Of a DNA stretch of 64,000 nucleotides, positions 33,668 through 42,823 are shown piece after piece. A program made the position numbers and the translations under genes. The stretch's first letter is position 1, and the number at the start of each line of letters is the position of its first letter. The notes below the pieces were generated by a model that was not told where the DNA came from, did no database searches, and was given only the letters and a program-made list of their open reading frames with translations. Source of the stretch: CALJDF01 sp038121105 (GTDB taxonomy: Bacteria; Pseudomonadota; Alphaproteobacteria; SHVP01); assembly GCA_038121105.1 (NCBI GenBank), contig JAYONB010000007.1, forward strand, positions 62,001 to 126,000, read 5' to 3'.

Positions 33668-36600
33668 ATGCATTTTTCACGTCTTCGCCTTGCCGGCTTC
33701 AAATCCTTCGTCGACCCGACCGAATTGATCATCGATCCCGGCACGACCGGCGTGGTCGGCCCCAATGGCTGCGGCAAATCCAACCTTGTCGAAGCCATTC
33801 GATGGGTGATGGGCGAAACCTCCGCCAAGCGGATGCGTGGCGGTGAGATGGACGACGTGATCTTCAGCGGCACCAGCAACCGGCCGGCCCGCAATCTCGC
33901 CGAGGTCCAGCTCGAACTCGACAACGCCGACCGCAGCGCGCCGGCGCAGTTCAACGAAGACGAAAAACTCGAAGTCTCGCGTCGCATCGAGCGCGAACAA
34001 GGCTCGCGCTACCTCGTCAACGGCCACGACGTGCGCGCGCGCGACGTCCAGTTGTTGTTTGCCGATGCCAATGCGGGCGCGCAGTCCACAGCGCTGGTCA
34101 GCCAGGGCAAGGTCGGCGCAATCATCAACGCCAAGCCGCAAGAACGCCGCGGCCTGCTCGAAGAGGCTGCCGGCATTCGCGGCCTCCACTCGCGGCGGCA
34201 CGAAGCGGAACTCAGGTTGCGCGCCGCCGAAACCAACCTCGAACGCGTCGACGACGTCATTCAAACCCTCGAGGTGCAACTCAAAGCGCTCAAGCGCCAG
34301 GCCCGCCAGGCCAATCGCTATCGCAATATTTCCGGCCATCTGCGCCGCGCCGAAGCGATGTTGTTCCACCTGCGGTGGGTCGAAGCCGCCGCGAGCTTGG
34401 AAACCGCGCAGCAACAATTGGCCGAAGCCGAGCGCGGGGTCGCCGACCTCACCGCCACCGCCGCCCAAACCTCGAGCGCCCAGACCGAAGCGGCCGAGAA
34501 GATTCCGCCGTTGCGCGAAACCGAAGCCGACGCCGCCGCCACCCTGCACCGGCTTGCCGTGGAACGCGACCGCATCGAAGATGAAGAAAAGCGCACCCTC
34601 GCCCAACAAGAAGGCCTCGCCGCACGATTGCGCCAGATCGAACAAGATCACACCCGCGAGCAGGCCCTGTTGTCCGACGCGCGCAGCCAACTCGAACGGC
34701 TCGCCGAAGAACGCGCCCAAATCGAACAAGCCCAGTCGGGCGAGGCCGAAGAAATGCAGGCCGCCAGCGCCACCCGCGAGACGCTCGCCGGCGAACTCGG
34801 CGAAGCCGAAAAGGCGCTGCAAATGCTGACGGAGGAAACCGTCGAGATCGAATCGCGGCGCACCCATCTCGGCCAACTTGTGGCCGACGGCAACGGGCGA
34901 CTGGAACGCCTCAATACGCGGCTCCGGGAAATGGATGCCGAGCTTGCCCAGATCACCGCTGAAAATCCCGACGCCGAGTCCTCGGACGAAGCCGAGGCGC
35001 TGTTGGCCGAGTTGCGCGAGGCAGCGGCCCGCGCGCGACGCGAATTGCTCGCTGCCGAAACGGCGCATAAGGAGGCCGACGCCGCCGAACAACAGACGCG
35101 CGAAACCCTGCGCGCGACCGAAAGCGACGTGTCGCGGCTCGACGCCGAGACCAATGCCTTGGCGGGCCTCCTCAAGATCGGCGAAGACGATCTTTGGCCG
35201 CCGCTCGTCGATGCGGTCAGCGTCGAACCGGGCTACGAAGCGGCACTTGGCGCGGCCCTAGGCGACGACCTCAATGTTGCCGACGATATCGGTGCGCCGG
35301 TCCACTGGCGGCAACTCGCGCCGATGATCAATGCCCCGACGCTGCCCTACGGCGCGGAGCCCCTCAGCACCTACGTCAAAGCGCCGCCGGTTTTGGCGCG
35401 ACGGTTGTCGCAGATCGGCCTCGTAACCGCCGACCGCGGCGCGCAACTCGCCGGCCAACTCGCGCCCGGTCAACGGCTCGTCACCCGCGAGGGCGCGTTG
35501 TGGCGCTGGGATGGGTTTACCGCGGCCGCCGACGCCACCACCCCGGCTACCACGCGGCTCAATCAACGGACCCGCTTGGCCGAACTCCGCGACAAACTCA
35601 AAGAGGCGCGGCGCGTCAACGACGCCCACAAGGCCCGCCACGTCGAGGCCCATGCCGCCGCGGCCCGCACAGGTGAGCGTGCCGCGCAGTGCCGCGATGC
35701 CGCGGCCCAAGCCGAGGCCACGCTCAACGAAGCCCACGAAGCCGAAGCCGAACGCGCCCGCCAAACCGCGGAGATCGTCTCGCGCATCGTGTCGCTGCGC
35801 GAAGGCGCCGCCCAACTGCGGTCCGACATCGAAGAAACCACCGCGCGCATAGCCGAAGCCAACAACGAACGCGACCAACTCCCGCCGACCGAGACCAACC
35901 ACCAACGGCTCGATGCCGCCCGCTCGCAAGTCTCCACAACGCGCAACGCCCACGCCGCGGCTGATTCCGAGGTCAATCGACTGCGGCACGTGGCGGCCAG
36001 TCGCGCCGAACGCCTCTCCGCGATTGGCGCGGAAGTCACCATCAGCGAAAACCGTGTCGCCGGCGCGACCAGCCAAATGGCCGCGCTCAAGGAACGGCGC
36101 TACGAGGTCAACGGCGAACTCACGCGGCTCGAAAACGTCCCGGCCCAACTTGAGCAAAAACGCCGCGATCTGATCAGCCGCATCGAACACGCCGAGGCCG
36201 AACGCCGCGAAGCCGCCGACGCCCTTGCACGGGCCGAGAAGGTTCTCGTCGATCGCGATGCCGAGGCCAAGACCGCGCGAGAGGCGTTGGCCGAAGGTCG
36301 CGAGAACCGGGTGCGCTTCGAATCCGCCGTCGAGCAAAACACGCAGCACCTCAAAGACATCGCAGCCGCCATCCGCGAGCGTCTTGAGTGCGACCCCCAA
36401 GAAGCTCTCGCCAAGGCCGAGCACAAAGAAGACCAACCGATGCCCGACGCGTCGGCAGTCGAAGCCAAAATCGACCGCATCAAGCGCGAACGCGACGGCA
36501 TGGGGCCGGTCAATCTGCGCGCCGAAATCGAATCCGAAGAAATCGGCGAACAAATCACCACGCTACAGACCGAACGCGAAGATCTGGTCCAGGCCATCGC

Positions 36601-37126
36601 GCGCCTACGCCAAGGCATCTCCAGCCTCAACCGCGAGGGTCGCGAACGCCTGCTGGCGTCCTTCGAACAGGTCAACACCCACTTCAAGGAGCTCTTCGTC
36701 AAACTATTCGGTGGCGGGCGCGCCCACTTGGCGCTCACCGAATCCGACGATCCGCTACAGGCCGGCCTGGAAATCATGGCCAGCCCGCCGGGCAAACGGC
36801 TGCAGAAGATGTCGCTTCTGTCCGGCGGCGAGCAGGCCCTCACGGCGCTGAGCCTTCTTTTCGCGGTATTCCGTACCAATCCGGCGCCTGTGTGTGTGCT
36901 CGACGAGGTCGACGCCCCGCTCGACGAAAGCAATGTCGAGCGTTTCTGCGACTTGGTCGACGATATCGCCCACAATTTGGATACCCGCTTCCTGGTCATC
37001 ACCCATAACAGCATCACCATGGCCCGCATGGATCGGCTTTATGGCGTCACCATGGAAGAGCGCGGGGTGTCCCAATTGGTGTCGGTCGATTTGGCCCGCG
37101 CCGAGGGGTTGCGAGAGGTCGGCTGA
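33668..37126 (+). CDS. smc: SMC chromosome partition protein
   Basis: Core ATPase of bacterial condensin that organises and helps separate chromosomes. The 1152-residue protein has an N-terminal ATPase half with Walker A GPNGCGKSN (31-39), and a long coiled coil broken by a hinge domain at about residues 515-630 (GYEAALGAALGDDL onward). A second coiled coil follows, then the C-terminal half with ABC signature LLSGGEQALTALSL and Walker B CVLDEVDAPLD. Size and arrangement are standard. The partners ScpA and ScpB are not in the window. Confidence 0.97.
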   Translation: MHFSRLRLAGFKSFVDPTELIIDPGTTGVVGPNGCGKSNLVEAIRWVMGETSAKRMRGGEMDDVIFSGTSNRPARNLAEVQLELDNADRSAPAQFNEDEKLEVSRRIEREQGSRYLVNGHDVRARDVQLLFADANAGAQSTALVSQGKVGAIINAKPQERRGLLEEAAGIRGLHSRRHEAELRLRAAETNLERVDDVIQTLEVQLKALKRQARQANRYRNISGHLRRAEAMLFHLRWVEAAASLETAQQQLAEAERGVADLTATAAQTSSAQTEAAEKIPPLRETEADAAATLHRLAVERDRIEDEEKRTLAQQEGLAARLRQIEQDHTREQALLSDARSQLERLAEERAQIEQAQSGEAEEMQAASATRETLAGELGEAEKALQMLTEETVEIESRRTHLGQLVADGNGRLERLNTRLREMDAELAQITAENPDAESSDEAEALLAELREAAARARRELLAAETAHKEADAAEQQTRETLRATESDVSRLDAETNALAGLLKIGEDDLWPPLVDAVSVEPGYEAALGAALGDDLNVADDIGAPVHWRQLAPMINAPTLPYGAEPLSTYVKAPPVLARRLSQIGLVTADRGAQLAGQLAPGQRLVTREGALWRWDGFTAAADATTPATTRLNQRTRLAELRDKLKEARRVNDAHKARHVEAHAAAARTGERAAQCRDAAAQAEATLNEAHEAEAERARQTAEIVSRIVSLREGAAQLRSDIEETTARIAEANNERDQLPPTETNHQRLDAARSQVSTTRNAHAAADSEVNRLRHVAASRAERLSAIGAEVTISENRVAGATSQMAALKERRYEVNGELTRLENVPAQLEQKRRDLISRIEHAEAERREAADALARAEKVLVDRDAEAKTAREALAEGRENRVRFESAVEQNTQHLKDIAAAIRERLECDPQEALAKAEHKEDQPMPDASAVEAKIDRIKRERDGMGPVNLRAEIESEEIGEQITTLQTEREDLVQAIARLRQGISSLNREGRERLLASFEQVNTHFKELFVKLFGGGRAHLALTESDDPLQAGLEIMASPPGKRLQKMSLLSGGEQALTALSLLFAVFRTNPAPVCVLDEVDAPLDESNVERFCDLVDDIAHNLDTRFLVITHNSITMARMDRLYGVTMEERGVSQLVSVDLARAEGLREVG

Positions 37127-37199
37127 AGCCATTTTCCCGGCCCGCATCAGGGGTCGTTTTTCTTTTAAATTCAAGCCCTTAGCTACCTTCCGTCGAGGG

Positions 37200-37228
37200 T
37201 TGACTATGCCATACCCAAAGATTAGGGT
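37200..37228 (+). promoter_or_regulatory. atpI: weak candidate promoter for the F0 ATP synthase operon
   Basis: TTGACT at 37200-37205 and TAGGGT at 37223-37228 with a 17-base spacer, 64 bases before atpI. The -35 is good and the -10 poor (three of six). Confidence 0.3.
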
Positions 37229-37291
37229 GCGCGCGGTCTTGGGCAGAAATCCGGTGTTTTTCGGGGTTTTTGGCACCGCGAGAGGAGCTCC

Positions 37292-37651
37292 ATGAGCGAC
37301 CACGACGGGCCGGACCCCCTGAAGGGACTGGACGCGAAACTCAAGAAGGCTCGGGAGACCTCTCGTCATGGGCGGCCGAACGAGGCTCAGTCAAAGAACG
37401 CGAATCCAAAAGCGTTTGCCCTGGGAATGCGTGTCGCGCTCGAAATGATCGCGGCTTTCATCGGTGGCGGCGCAATCGGCTGGTTTCTCGATCGTTGGCT
37501 GGGAACGAGCCCTTGGATGCTCATTATTTGGGTCATCCTCGGGTTTGCAGCAGGCATCCGTTCAGCCTATCGGGTAACTAAAATGGCTGAGCGGGCGGCC
37601 GAGGACGACAGAACCGGCGGCATTTCGCCGCCCAACGGCACGAAAGATTAG
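37292..37651 (+). CDS. atpI: ATP synthase protein I
   Basis: Small membrane protein (119 residues) that helps assemble the c-ring of F0. A charged N-terminal half is followed by two hydrophobic helices: ALEMIAAFIGGGAIGWFLD, the typical AtpI sequence with its Gly-Trp-Phe turn, and MLIIWVILGFAAGIRSAYR. AGAGGAG lies 5 bases before ATG 37292. It heads the F0 operon atpI-atpB-atpE-b'-b; the next gene starts 12 bases downstream. F1 subunit genes are not in the window, as usual in alphaproteobacteria. Confidence 0.88.
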   Translation: MSDHDGPDPLKGLDAKLKKARETSRHGRPNEAQSKNANPKAFALGMRVALEMIAAFIGGGAIGWFLDRWLGTSPWMLIIWVILGFAAGIRSAYRVTKMAERAAEDDRTGGISPPNGTKD

Positions 37652-37663
37652 AAAGGCCGATTC

Positions 37664-38443
37664 GTGGGACTCTTTATCTCGACGGCTCACGCCGCAGAAG
37701 CCGGAGAAAGCCCGCTTCACCAGTTCGAGATTCACTCGCTGATCGATATCTCGGCGGGCAGCACAAATCTTTCTTTCACCAACTCCTCGCTGTGGATGGT
37801 GGTCGTGACGCTGGCGATCATTCTTCTGCTGGCGGTCGGGATGCGCCGCGGCAGTATGGTGCCGGGCCGGCTGCAATCCATCGCCGAACTGTCCTACGAA
37901 TTCGTCGCCAATATGGTGCGCGACAACGCGGGTGATGGCGGCAAGCCTTACTTTCCCTTCATCTTCACGCTGTTCATGTTCATTCTGTTCGCGAACATGC
38001 AGGGGCTCATCCCCAAAACCTTCACGTTCACCAGCCACATCATCGTGACTTTCGCGATGGCAGCGGTGGTGTTCATCGGCGTCACCGTCATCGGTATCGT
38101 CAAACACCGGTTGCGATTTTTGACGCTGTTCGTGCCGGCGGGGTTGCCGATTTTTCTCGTCCCCCTCCTGGTCCCGATTGAGCTGATTTCCTACATCATC
38201 CGCCCGATCACGCTCTCGGTCCGGCTGTTCGCCAACATGATGGCCGGCCATACGCTTCTGGTTGTGCTCAGCGGGTTTGCCGTGAGCCTTAGCGGATTTT
38301 TCGTGCTACCGGCGCTGGCCCCCCTCGCGGTGACCGCGGCGATGTACGGCCTCGAAACGATCGTCGCGTTCCTGCAAGCCTATGTGTTTGCGGTTCTGAC
38401 CTGTCTTTACCTTCACGACGCACTCCATCTCCACGACCACTAA
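37664..38443 (+). CDS. atpB: F0F1 ATP synthase subunit a
   Basis: Integral membrane subunit that forms the proton half-channels next to the c-ring. The 259-residue protein has the conserved HQFEIHSL N-terminal segment, five to six helices, and the motif SVRLFANMMAGH, where the Arg is essential for proton transfer to the c-ring carboxylate. The start is GTG 37664, with GAAAGG upstream and the conserved N terminus close by. Length fits alphaproteobacterial subunit a. Confidence 0.95.
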   Translation: MGLFISTAHAAEAGESPLHQFEIHSLIDISAGSTNLSFTNSSLWMVVVTLAIILLLAVGMRRGSMVPGRLQSIAELSYEFVANMVRDNAGDGGKPYFPFIFTLFMFILFANMQGLIPKTFTFTSHIIVTFAMAAVVFIGVTVIGIVKHRLRFLTLFVPAGLPIFLVPLLVPIELISYIIRPITLSVRLFANMMAGHTLLVVLSGFAVSLSGFFVLPALAPLAVTAAMYGLETIVAFLQAYVFAVLTCLYLHDALHLHDH

Positions 38444-38494
38444 TCGGTTTTCTTACGACCTCACGGTCACAGTCCAAGCAAAGGGAAGAAAAAA

Positions 38495-38719
38495 ATGGAA
38501 GTCGAAGCAGCAAAAATGATTGGTGCCGGTCTCGCGGCCATCGGCCTCGCCGGCGCTGGTGTCGGTATCGGGATTATCTTCGGCAATTACGTGTCTGCCG
38601 GTATCCGCAACCCGTCAGCCGCACCGAAAATGTTCGGTAACGCGCTGCTCGGCTTCGCGTTGACAGAAGCCACGGGCCTGTTCTCGCTGCTCATCGCGCT
38701 GATCATCCTCTTCAGCTAA
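38495..38719 (+). CDS. atpE: F0F1 ATP synthase subunit c
   Basis: Proton-carrying ring subunit of 74 residues: helix 1 with the ring-packing GAGVGIGIIFG, a polar loop with Arg-Asn-Pro (SAGIRNPSAA), and helix 2 with the proton-binding Glu58 in ALTEATGLFSLL. Proton rather than sodium use is suggested because the flanking Gln and Ser of sodium rings are absent. A GGAAG ribosome-binding site lies upstream, fitting the high copy number per complex. Confidence 0.96.
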   Translation: MEVEAAKMIGAGLAAIGLAGAGVGIGIIFGNYVSAGIRNPSAAPKMFGNALLGFALTEATGLFSLLIALIILFS

Positions 38720-38740
38720 GCCGAAGTAGGGGCCTCTCCC

Positions 38741-39235
38741 ATGCCGCAATTTGAGCAAGCCGATACCTTCGTATCCCAGCTTTTTTGGCTGGCGATCACC
38801 TTCGGGGTGCTCTACCTCGTGCTGCGCTACGCGATTTTGCCGCGGATCGCCGATGTCCTGGAATCCCGCCAGGATCGCATCGCCAACGATCTCGAAGAGG
38901 CCGAAAAGCTCAAGCGCGAGTCCGAGGAGGCGCTGAAAGCCTACGAGGATGCGCTGGCTACGGCCCGCGCAAGCGCGCAGGAAATGGCCGCTGCCGCCAA
39001 GGCCGAAGCCACCAAGGACTCAGAGCGGCGTAGTGCCGAACTCGAGGCCAAGCTGGCCGAAGACCTCAAGAAGGCGGATGCCCGAATCCAAGAGGTTCGC
39101 GCCGAAGCCGTCAGCGGCATTCGTGCGGTCGCCCAGGAGACCGCTCAGGCGATCACCGCTAAGTTAATCGGGGTCGACGTCGACACCGGGACCGCCGAAA
39201 AGGCGGTTAGCGGCGCTTTCGGGGAGGATCGCTAG
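38741..39235 (+). CDS. atpF': F0F1 ATP synthase subunit b'
   Basis: Peripheral-stalk subunit of 164 residues. An N-terminal membrane helix (LFWLAITFGVLYLVLRYAIL) begins after about 12 residues and is followed by the charged region RIADVLESRQDRIANDLEEAEKL split over a long coiled coil rich in Ala and Glu. Two different b-type genes in tandem are usual in photosynthetic and other alphaproteobacteria. The following b gene starts directly after the stop with no gap, so translation is probably coupled. Confidence 0.9.
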   Translation: MPQFEQADTFVSQLFWLAITFGVLYLVLRYAILPRIADVLESRQDRIANDLEEAEKLKRESEEALKAYEDALATARASAQEMAAAAKAEATKDSERRSAELEAKLAEDLKKADARIQEVRAEAVSGIRAVAQETAQAITAKLIGVDVDTGTAEKAVSGAFGEDR

Positions 39236-39724
39236 ATGGCCATCTTCGAATCGATCTACTTCTGGGAGTACGCGGCATTCTTCATCTTCCTGGCCGTCGC
39301 CATCAAGATGGGCTGGAAGCGGGTCACCGCCGGTCTGGATGCACGGGCTGAAGCCATTCGCGAAGAACTCGACCAAGCCCGTCGCCTCCGCGAAGAGGCG
39401 CAAGGTATCCTTGCCGAGTACCAGCGCAAACGACGCGACGCCGAAAAAGAGGCCGACGAAATCGTCGAGCATGCCAAAGAAGAGGCGGTTGCCCTGCGCG
39501 CCGAAGCCGAACGCAAGCTCGAAGAAAGCCTCGCCCGGCGCACCCGTCTGGCCGAAGAAAAGATCGGTCGCGCCGAGGCGCAAGCCATCCAGGATGTGCG
39601 CAACACGGCCATCGACGTGGCGGTCACGGCGGCACAAAAGTTGATCGCCGAAAACCTCGACGACGCGCGCGCCCAAGCTTTGATCGACGACGCCATCGGC
39701 GAGGTTCAAAAAAACGTTCACTGA
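39236..39724 (+). CDS. atpF: F0F1 ATP synthase subunit b
   Basis: Second peripheral-stalk subunit, 162 residues. A short membrane helix (FWEYAAFFIFLAVAIKMGW) comes first, then a long amphipathic coiled coil with LDARAEAIREELDQARRL and a C-terminal dimer region (VAVTAAQKLIAEN). Its ATG abuts the stop of b'. It ends the F0 operon; a strong intrinsic terminator follows 23 bases after the stop. Confidence 0.93.
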   Translation: MAIFESIYFWEYAAFFIFLAVAIKMGWKRVTAGLDARAEAIREELDQARRLREEAQGILAEYQRKRRDAEKEADEIVEHAKEEAVALRAEAERKLEESLARRTRLAEEKIGRAEAQAIQDVRNTAIDVAVTAAQKLIAENLDDARAQALIDDAIGEVQKNVH

Positions 39725-39747
39725 CCGGGTTCTCCCGGAAAGTTTTG

Positions 39748-39777
39748 AAAAGGGCCGGGTTCATCCCCGGCCCTTTT
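39748..39777 (+). terminator. intrinsic terminator of the F0 ATP synthase operon
   Basis: A perfect 12-base stem AAAAGGGCCGGG / CCCGGCCCTTTT with a 6-base loop, ending in four T, starting 23 bases after the atpF stop. Confidence 0.9.
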
Positions 39778-39808
39778 GCTATGCTGGGCAGCCAAAGGGG
39801 AGCACCGC

Positions 39809-40648
39809 ATGACAACGCAGATTGACCGCGACTTCGTGCGCATCGAAGAGGGCCAGGTGCATTACCGGGCCGTCGGCGATGTCACCTCCGGTACACGGCC
39901 CTTAGTACTGATCCATGCCTCGCCGGCCTCGGCCTATAACCTGCAGCCCCTGATGGGCAAGCTCGGCCAATTGCGCGACCAACCGCTCTATGCCCCCGAC
40001 ACCCTGGGCAACGGCGATTCGTGTCCCGCGCAAATGGAGGTTCCCGACATCGCTTATTACGCGGGCGCCGTCGGGCGTCAGCTCGATGCGCTCGGTGTGC
40101 CCGAGGTGGATATCTACGGCACTCACACCGGCGGCTCGATCGCCATGGAACTCGCGATCCAGCAACCCGAACGCGTCAAACGCGTCATCATCGACGGCGT
40201 CGGTCTTTATTCCGAAGAGGAAAAAGCCGACATGCTGGCCAACTACACGCCGGAAATCATGCCCGATCACGAAGGCACCCAGTTCAACTGGGCTTGGCAT
40301 TTCGTGCGCGACCAAAACTTCTTTTTCCCCTGGTACAAGCGCGACACCGAACATCAGCGCAAAGGGGCGATCGACAACCCCAACGCGCTCAACGACGTCG
40401 TGGTCGAGGTGCTCAAGTCGATCACCACCTACCACCACGCCTATCGCGCAGCCTTTCGCTATCCGAAAAAAGACCGGCTCGCGCTGATCACCCAGCCGGT
40501 ACTGATGATCTACGAAACAAGCGATCCCCTATACAAATACAAAGACGAGGCCTTGGCGGCCGTGCAGAACTGCACCGATGGTGCGCTTCCCGAAGGATCG
40601 AAGGTCGGTGACAAAGCCAAATTGATCTCGGATTGGCTCGACGGCTAA
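39809..40648 (+). CDS. alpha/beta hydrolase-fold protein with His at the nucleophile elbow
   Basis: A 279-residue alpha/beta hydrolase with the oxyanion strand LVLIHASPASA, a PDTLGNGDS loop and the late strand PVLMIYETSDPLY. At the nucleophile elbow, where GxSxG is expected, the sequence is YGTHTGG, with His106 in place of the nucleophile. It may therefore use a different mechanism or be non-hydrolytic. AAAGGGG precedes ATG 39809. A peroxiredoxin-like gene follows 30 bases later on the same strand. Substrate unknown. Confidence 0.82.
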   Translation: MTTQIDRDFVRIEEGQVHYRAVGDVTSGTRPLVLIHASPASAYNLQPLMGKLGQLRDQPLYAPDTLGNGDSCPAQMEVPDIAYYAGAVGRQLDALGVPEVDIYGTHTGGSIAMELAIQQPERVKRVIIDGVGLYSEEEKADMLANYTPEIMPDHEGTQFNWAWHFVRDQNFFFPWYKRDTEHQRKGAIDNPNALNDVVVEVLKSITTYHHAYRAAFRYPKKDRLALITQPVLMIYETSDPLYKYKDEALAAVQNCTDGALPEGSKVGDKAKLISDWLDG

Positions 40649-40678
40649 CCACGCAAAATCAAGAAAGCGAGACGCCTC

Positions 40679-41239
40679 ATGTCCACGATCACGCCCCTGA
40701 TGCCCGGCCAACCGGTTCCCGACCTTTCGCTGTCGCTGGTGGGCGGTGGCACCTGGCGCCTGTCCGAGCGCAAACCCGAGAATTTCAGCATGGTCGTGGT
40801 GTATCGAGGTCTACATTGCCCGATCTGCAAAACCTATCTGCGCGACCTGCAAGACAAGCTCGATGCGTTCAACGAACGCGGCGTCGAGGTCCTAACCTTC
40901 TCGACCGACGATGTCGATCGCGCAACGCAATCGGTGGCGGACTGGGAAATCGACCGCCTCCCCGTTGGCTATGGCGTTTCATTTGAAGACTGCCGACGCT
41001 GGGGCCTGTTCCTGACCAAGGGCCGCGGCAAAACATCGGCGGGCGTTTCGGAACTCGACATCTTCGTCGAACCCGGCCTTTTTCTCATCCGGCCCGACGG
41101 CACACTGTTCTTTCAAAGCATCCAAACGATGCCCTTCGCCCGTCCCAAGTTCGACGAGATCCTCAAGGCGATCGACTACATCCTCAAGAACGACTACCCG
41201 CCGCGCGGCGCGGTCGTCGACCACACCAAAGAAGGCTAA
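40679..41239 (+). CDS. peroxiredoxin-like AhpC/TSA-fold protein
   Basis: The 186-residue protein has a thioredoxin-like fold with VVVYRGLHCPICKTYL near residues 38-53, a CxxC pair at the position of the peroxidatic Cys, and LTFSTDDVDRA after the second strand. This matches the peroxiredoxin-like subgroup of the AhpC/TSA family, usually 180-190 residues. It probably reduces peroxides or acts as a thiol oxidoreductase in the cytoplasm. It lies downstream of the alpha/beta hydrolase and convergent with gcvPB (3-base gap). Confidence 0.83.
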   Translation: MSTITPLMPGQPVPDLSLSLVGGGTWRLSERKPENFSMVVVYRGLHCPICKTYLRDLQDKLDAFNERGVEVLTFSTDDVDRATQSVADWEIDRLPVGYGVSFEDCRRWGLFLTKGRGKTSAGVSELDIFVEPGLFLIRPDGTLFFQSIQTMPFARPKFDEILKAIDYILKNDYPPRGAVVDHTKEG

Positions 41240-41242
41240 GCG

Positions 41243-42823
41243 CTACTCGGCCGCTTCTGCCGGCGCCTCGGGCGTCCAGCGCAGCCGCGGCTTGCGCGCG
41301 GCTTGGGTCTCGTCGAGACGGCGGCGCGGCGCCAGATAAGGCGCACCGGTAAAGCGCGCGGCATCGCCCGTTTTGGCATCTGCCGCCAATCCCCGCAGCG
41401 TGTCGATGAACACGTCCATCGATTCCTTGGACTCGGATTCCGTCGGTTCGGTCAGCATTGCGCCATGCACGATCAGCGGGAAATACACCGTCATCGGGTG
41501 AAAGCCCTCGTCGATCATCGCCTTGGCGAAGTCGAGCGTCGTCACCCCGGTATCTTTGAGAAAGCTGTCGTCGAACAGGACCTCGTGCATGCACGGGCCA
41601 GGATAAGCCGGAGTCATCACGTCCTTTAGGCGCGCCAGTACGTAATTGGCGTTCAACACCGAATCTTCGGCCACCAACCGCAGACCGTCGGCGCCATGGC
41701 TCATCATGTAGGCCAGGGCGCGGACGAACATGCCCATCTGGCCATGGAACGAGCGCATCCGCCCGTAGGCCTGGCCGCCGTCGCCCGCCGCCGCCTGATC
41801 GGCCTCGGTCTCGACTAGGCGCAACCCCTCGGGCCCTTTGACCACATAGGGCAACGGCGCGAACGGCGTCAATTCGGCCGACATCACCACCGGCCCCGAC
41901 CCTGGCCCGCCCCCGCCATGCGGCGTCGAGAAGGTCTTGTGGAGATTGAGGTGCATCACGTCGATGCCGAGATCGCCGGGCCGCACTTTGCCGACGATCG
42001 CATTGAAATTCGCCCCATCGCAGTAGAAATACGCGCCCACCGCATGGATCGCCTCGGCCACTTCGATGATTTGGTTCTCGAACAGCCCGCACGTATTCGG
42101 GTTGGTCAGCATAATCGCGGCCACATCGTCGTCGAGCTTTGCTTTGAGCGCCTCCAGGTCGATACGCCCGTTCGGCAAGCTCGGCACCGGATCGACGCTA
42201 TAGCCGCACAACACGGCCGTCGCGGGGTTGGTACCGTGGGCCGAATCAGGCACCAAGATGCGTTTACGCGCTTCGCCACGCGCTTCATGCGCGGCACGGA
42301 TGGCCATCATGCCGGTCAACTCGCCGTGCGCGCCGGCAGCCGGCGACATCGCGACCCCCGGCAAGCCGGTCAGCGTGGCCAACCAATGCGCAACGGTGTC
42401 GATCACCTCCAGCGCGCCTTGCACCGTCGATTGCGGCTGCAACGGATGGACGTCGCTGAACCCCGGCAAACGTGCGACCTTTTCGTTCAGCCGCGGATTG
42501 TGCTTCATCGTGCACGAGCCCAACGGATACAAACCGGCGTCGATCGCATAGTTCTTCTGCGACACCCGAACGTAATGTCGGACGACTTGCGGCTCGGACA
42601 GCGCCGGCAAGCCGATGTCGCCTTGCCGCGCCAACCCGCCTAGTTTGCTCGCCACCTGTGGCACCGGCGGCAAGTCCACCCCGGTGCGCCCGGTCGAGCC
42701 CATTTCGAAAATCAAGGGCTCTTCCATCTGCAGGCCGCGATGCCCGGAGTGGGTCGTCATCTGGCCGGGCGCCTCGGTGTCCGCGGCGCGACCTGCCGAA
42801 TGGGCTTGCGAGCGCGCGCTCAC
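41243..42823 (-). CDS. gcvPB: glycine dehydrogenase (decarboxylating) subunit 2
   Basis: PLP-binding half of the two-subunit P protein, which decarboxylates glycine and passes the aminomethyl group to lipoyl-GcvH. The 526-residue protein carries the PLP Lys in HLNLHKTFSTPHGGG (Lys296), with SCTMKHNPRLNE and AHGTNPATA conserved. About 35 residues precede the usual start of the core; the GTG at 42823 overlaps the gcvPA stop (GTGA), which supports it. Last gene of the gcvT-H-PA-PB operon. Confidence 0.96.
   Translation of the reverse strand: MSARSQAHSAGRAADTEAPGQMTTHSGHRGLQMEEPLIFEMGSTGRTGVDLPPVPQVASKLGGLARQGDIGLPALSEPQVVRHYVRVSQKNYAIDAGLYPLGSCTMKHNPRLNEKVARLPGFSDVHPLQPQSTVQGALEVIDTVAHWLATLTGLPGVAMSPAAGAHGELTGMMAIRAAHEARGEARKRILVPDSAHGTNPATAVLCGYSVDPVPSLPNGRIDLEALKAKLDDDVAAIMLTNPNTCGLFENQIIEVAEAIHAVGAYFYCDGANFNAIVGKVRPGDLGIDVMHLNLHKTFSTPHGGGGPGSGPVVMSAELTPFAPLPYVVKGPEGLRLVETEADQAAAGDGGQAYGRMRSFHGQMGMFVRALAYMMSHGADGLRLVAEDSVLNANYVLARLKDVMTPAYPGPCMHEVLFDDSFLKDTGVTTLDFAKAMIDEGFHPMTVYFPLIVHGAMLTEPTESESKESMDVFIDTLRGLAADAKTGDAARFTGAPYLAPRRRLDETQAARKPRLRWTPEAPAEAAE

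Noticed and set aside
35258..36553. A 431-codon frame antisense to smc
   Set aside because: Low-complexity Gly/Val/Phe-rich product mirroring the codon bias of the coiled-coil gene; no start signal or domain.
39725..39740. A second short hairpin right after the atpF stop
   Set aside because: The CCGGG/CCCGG stem is short and lacks a T run; the 12-base stem that follows is the credible terminator.
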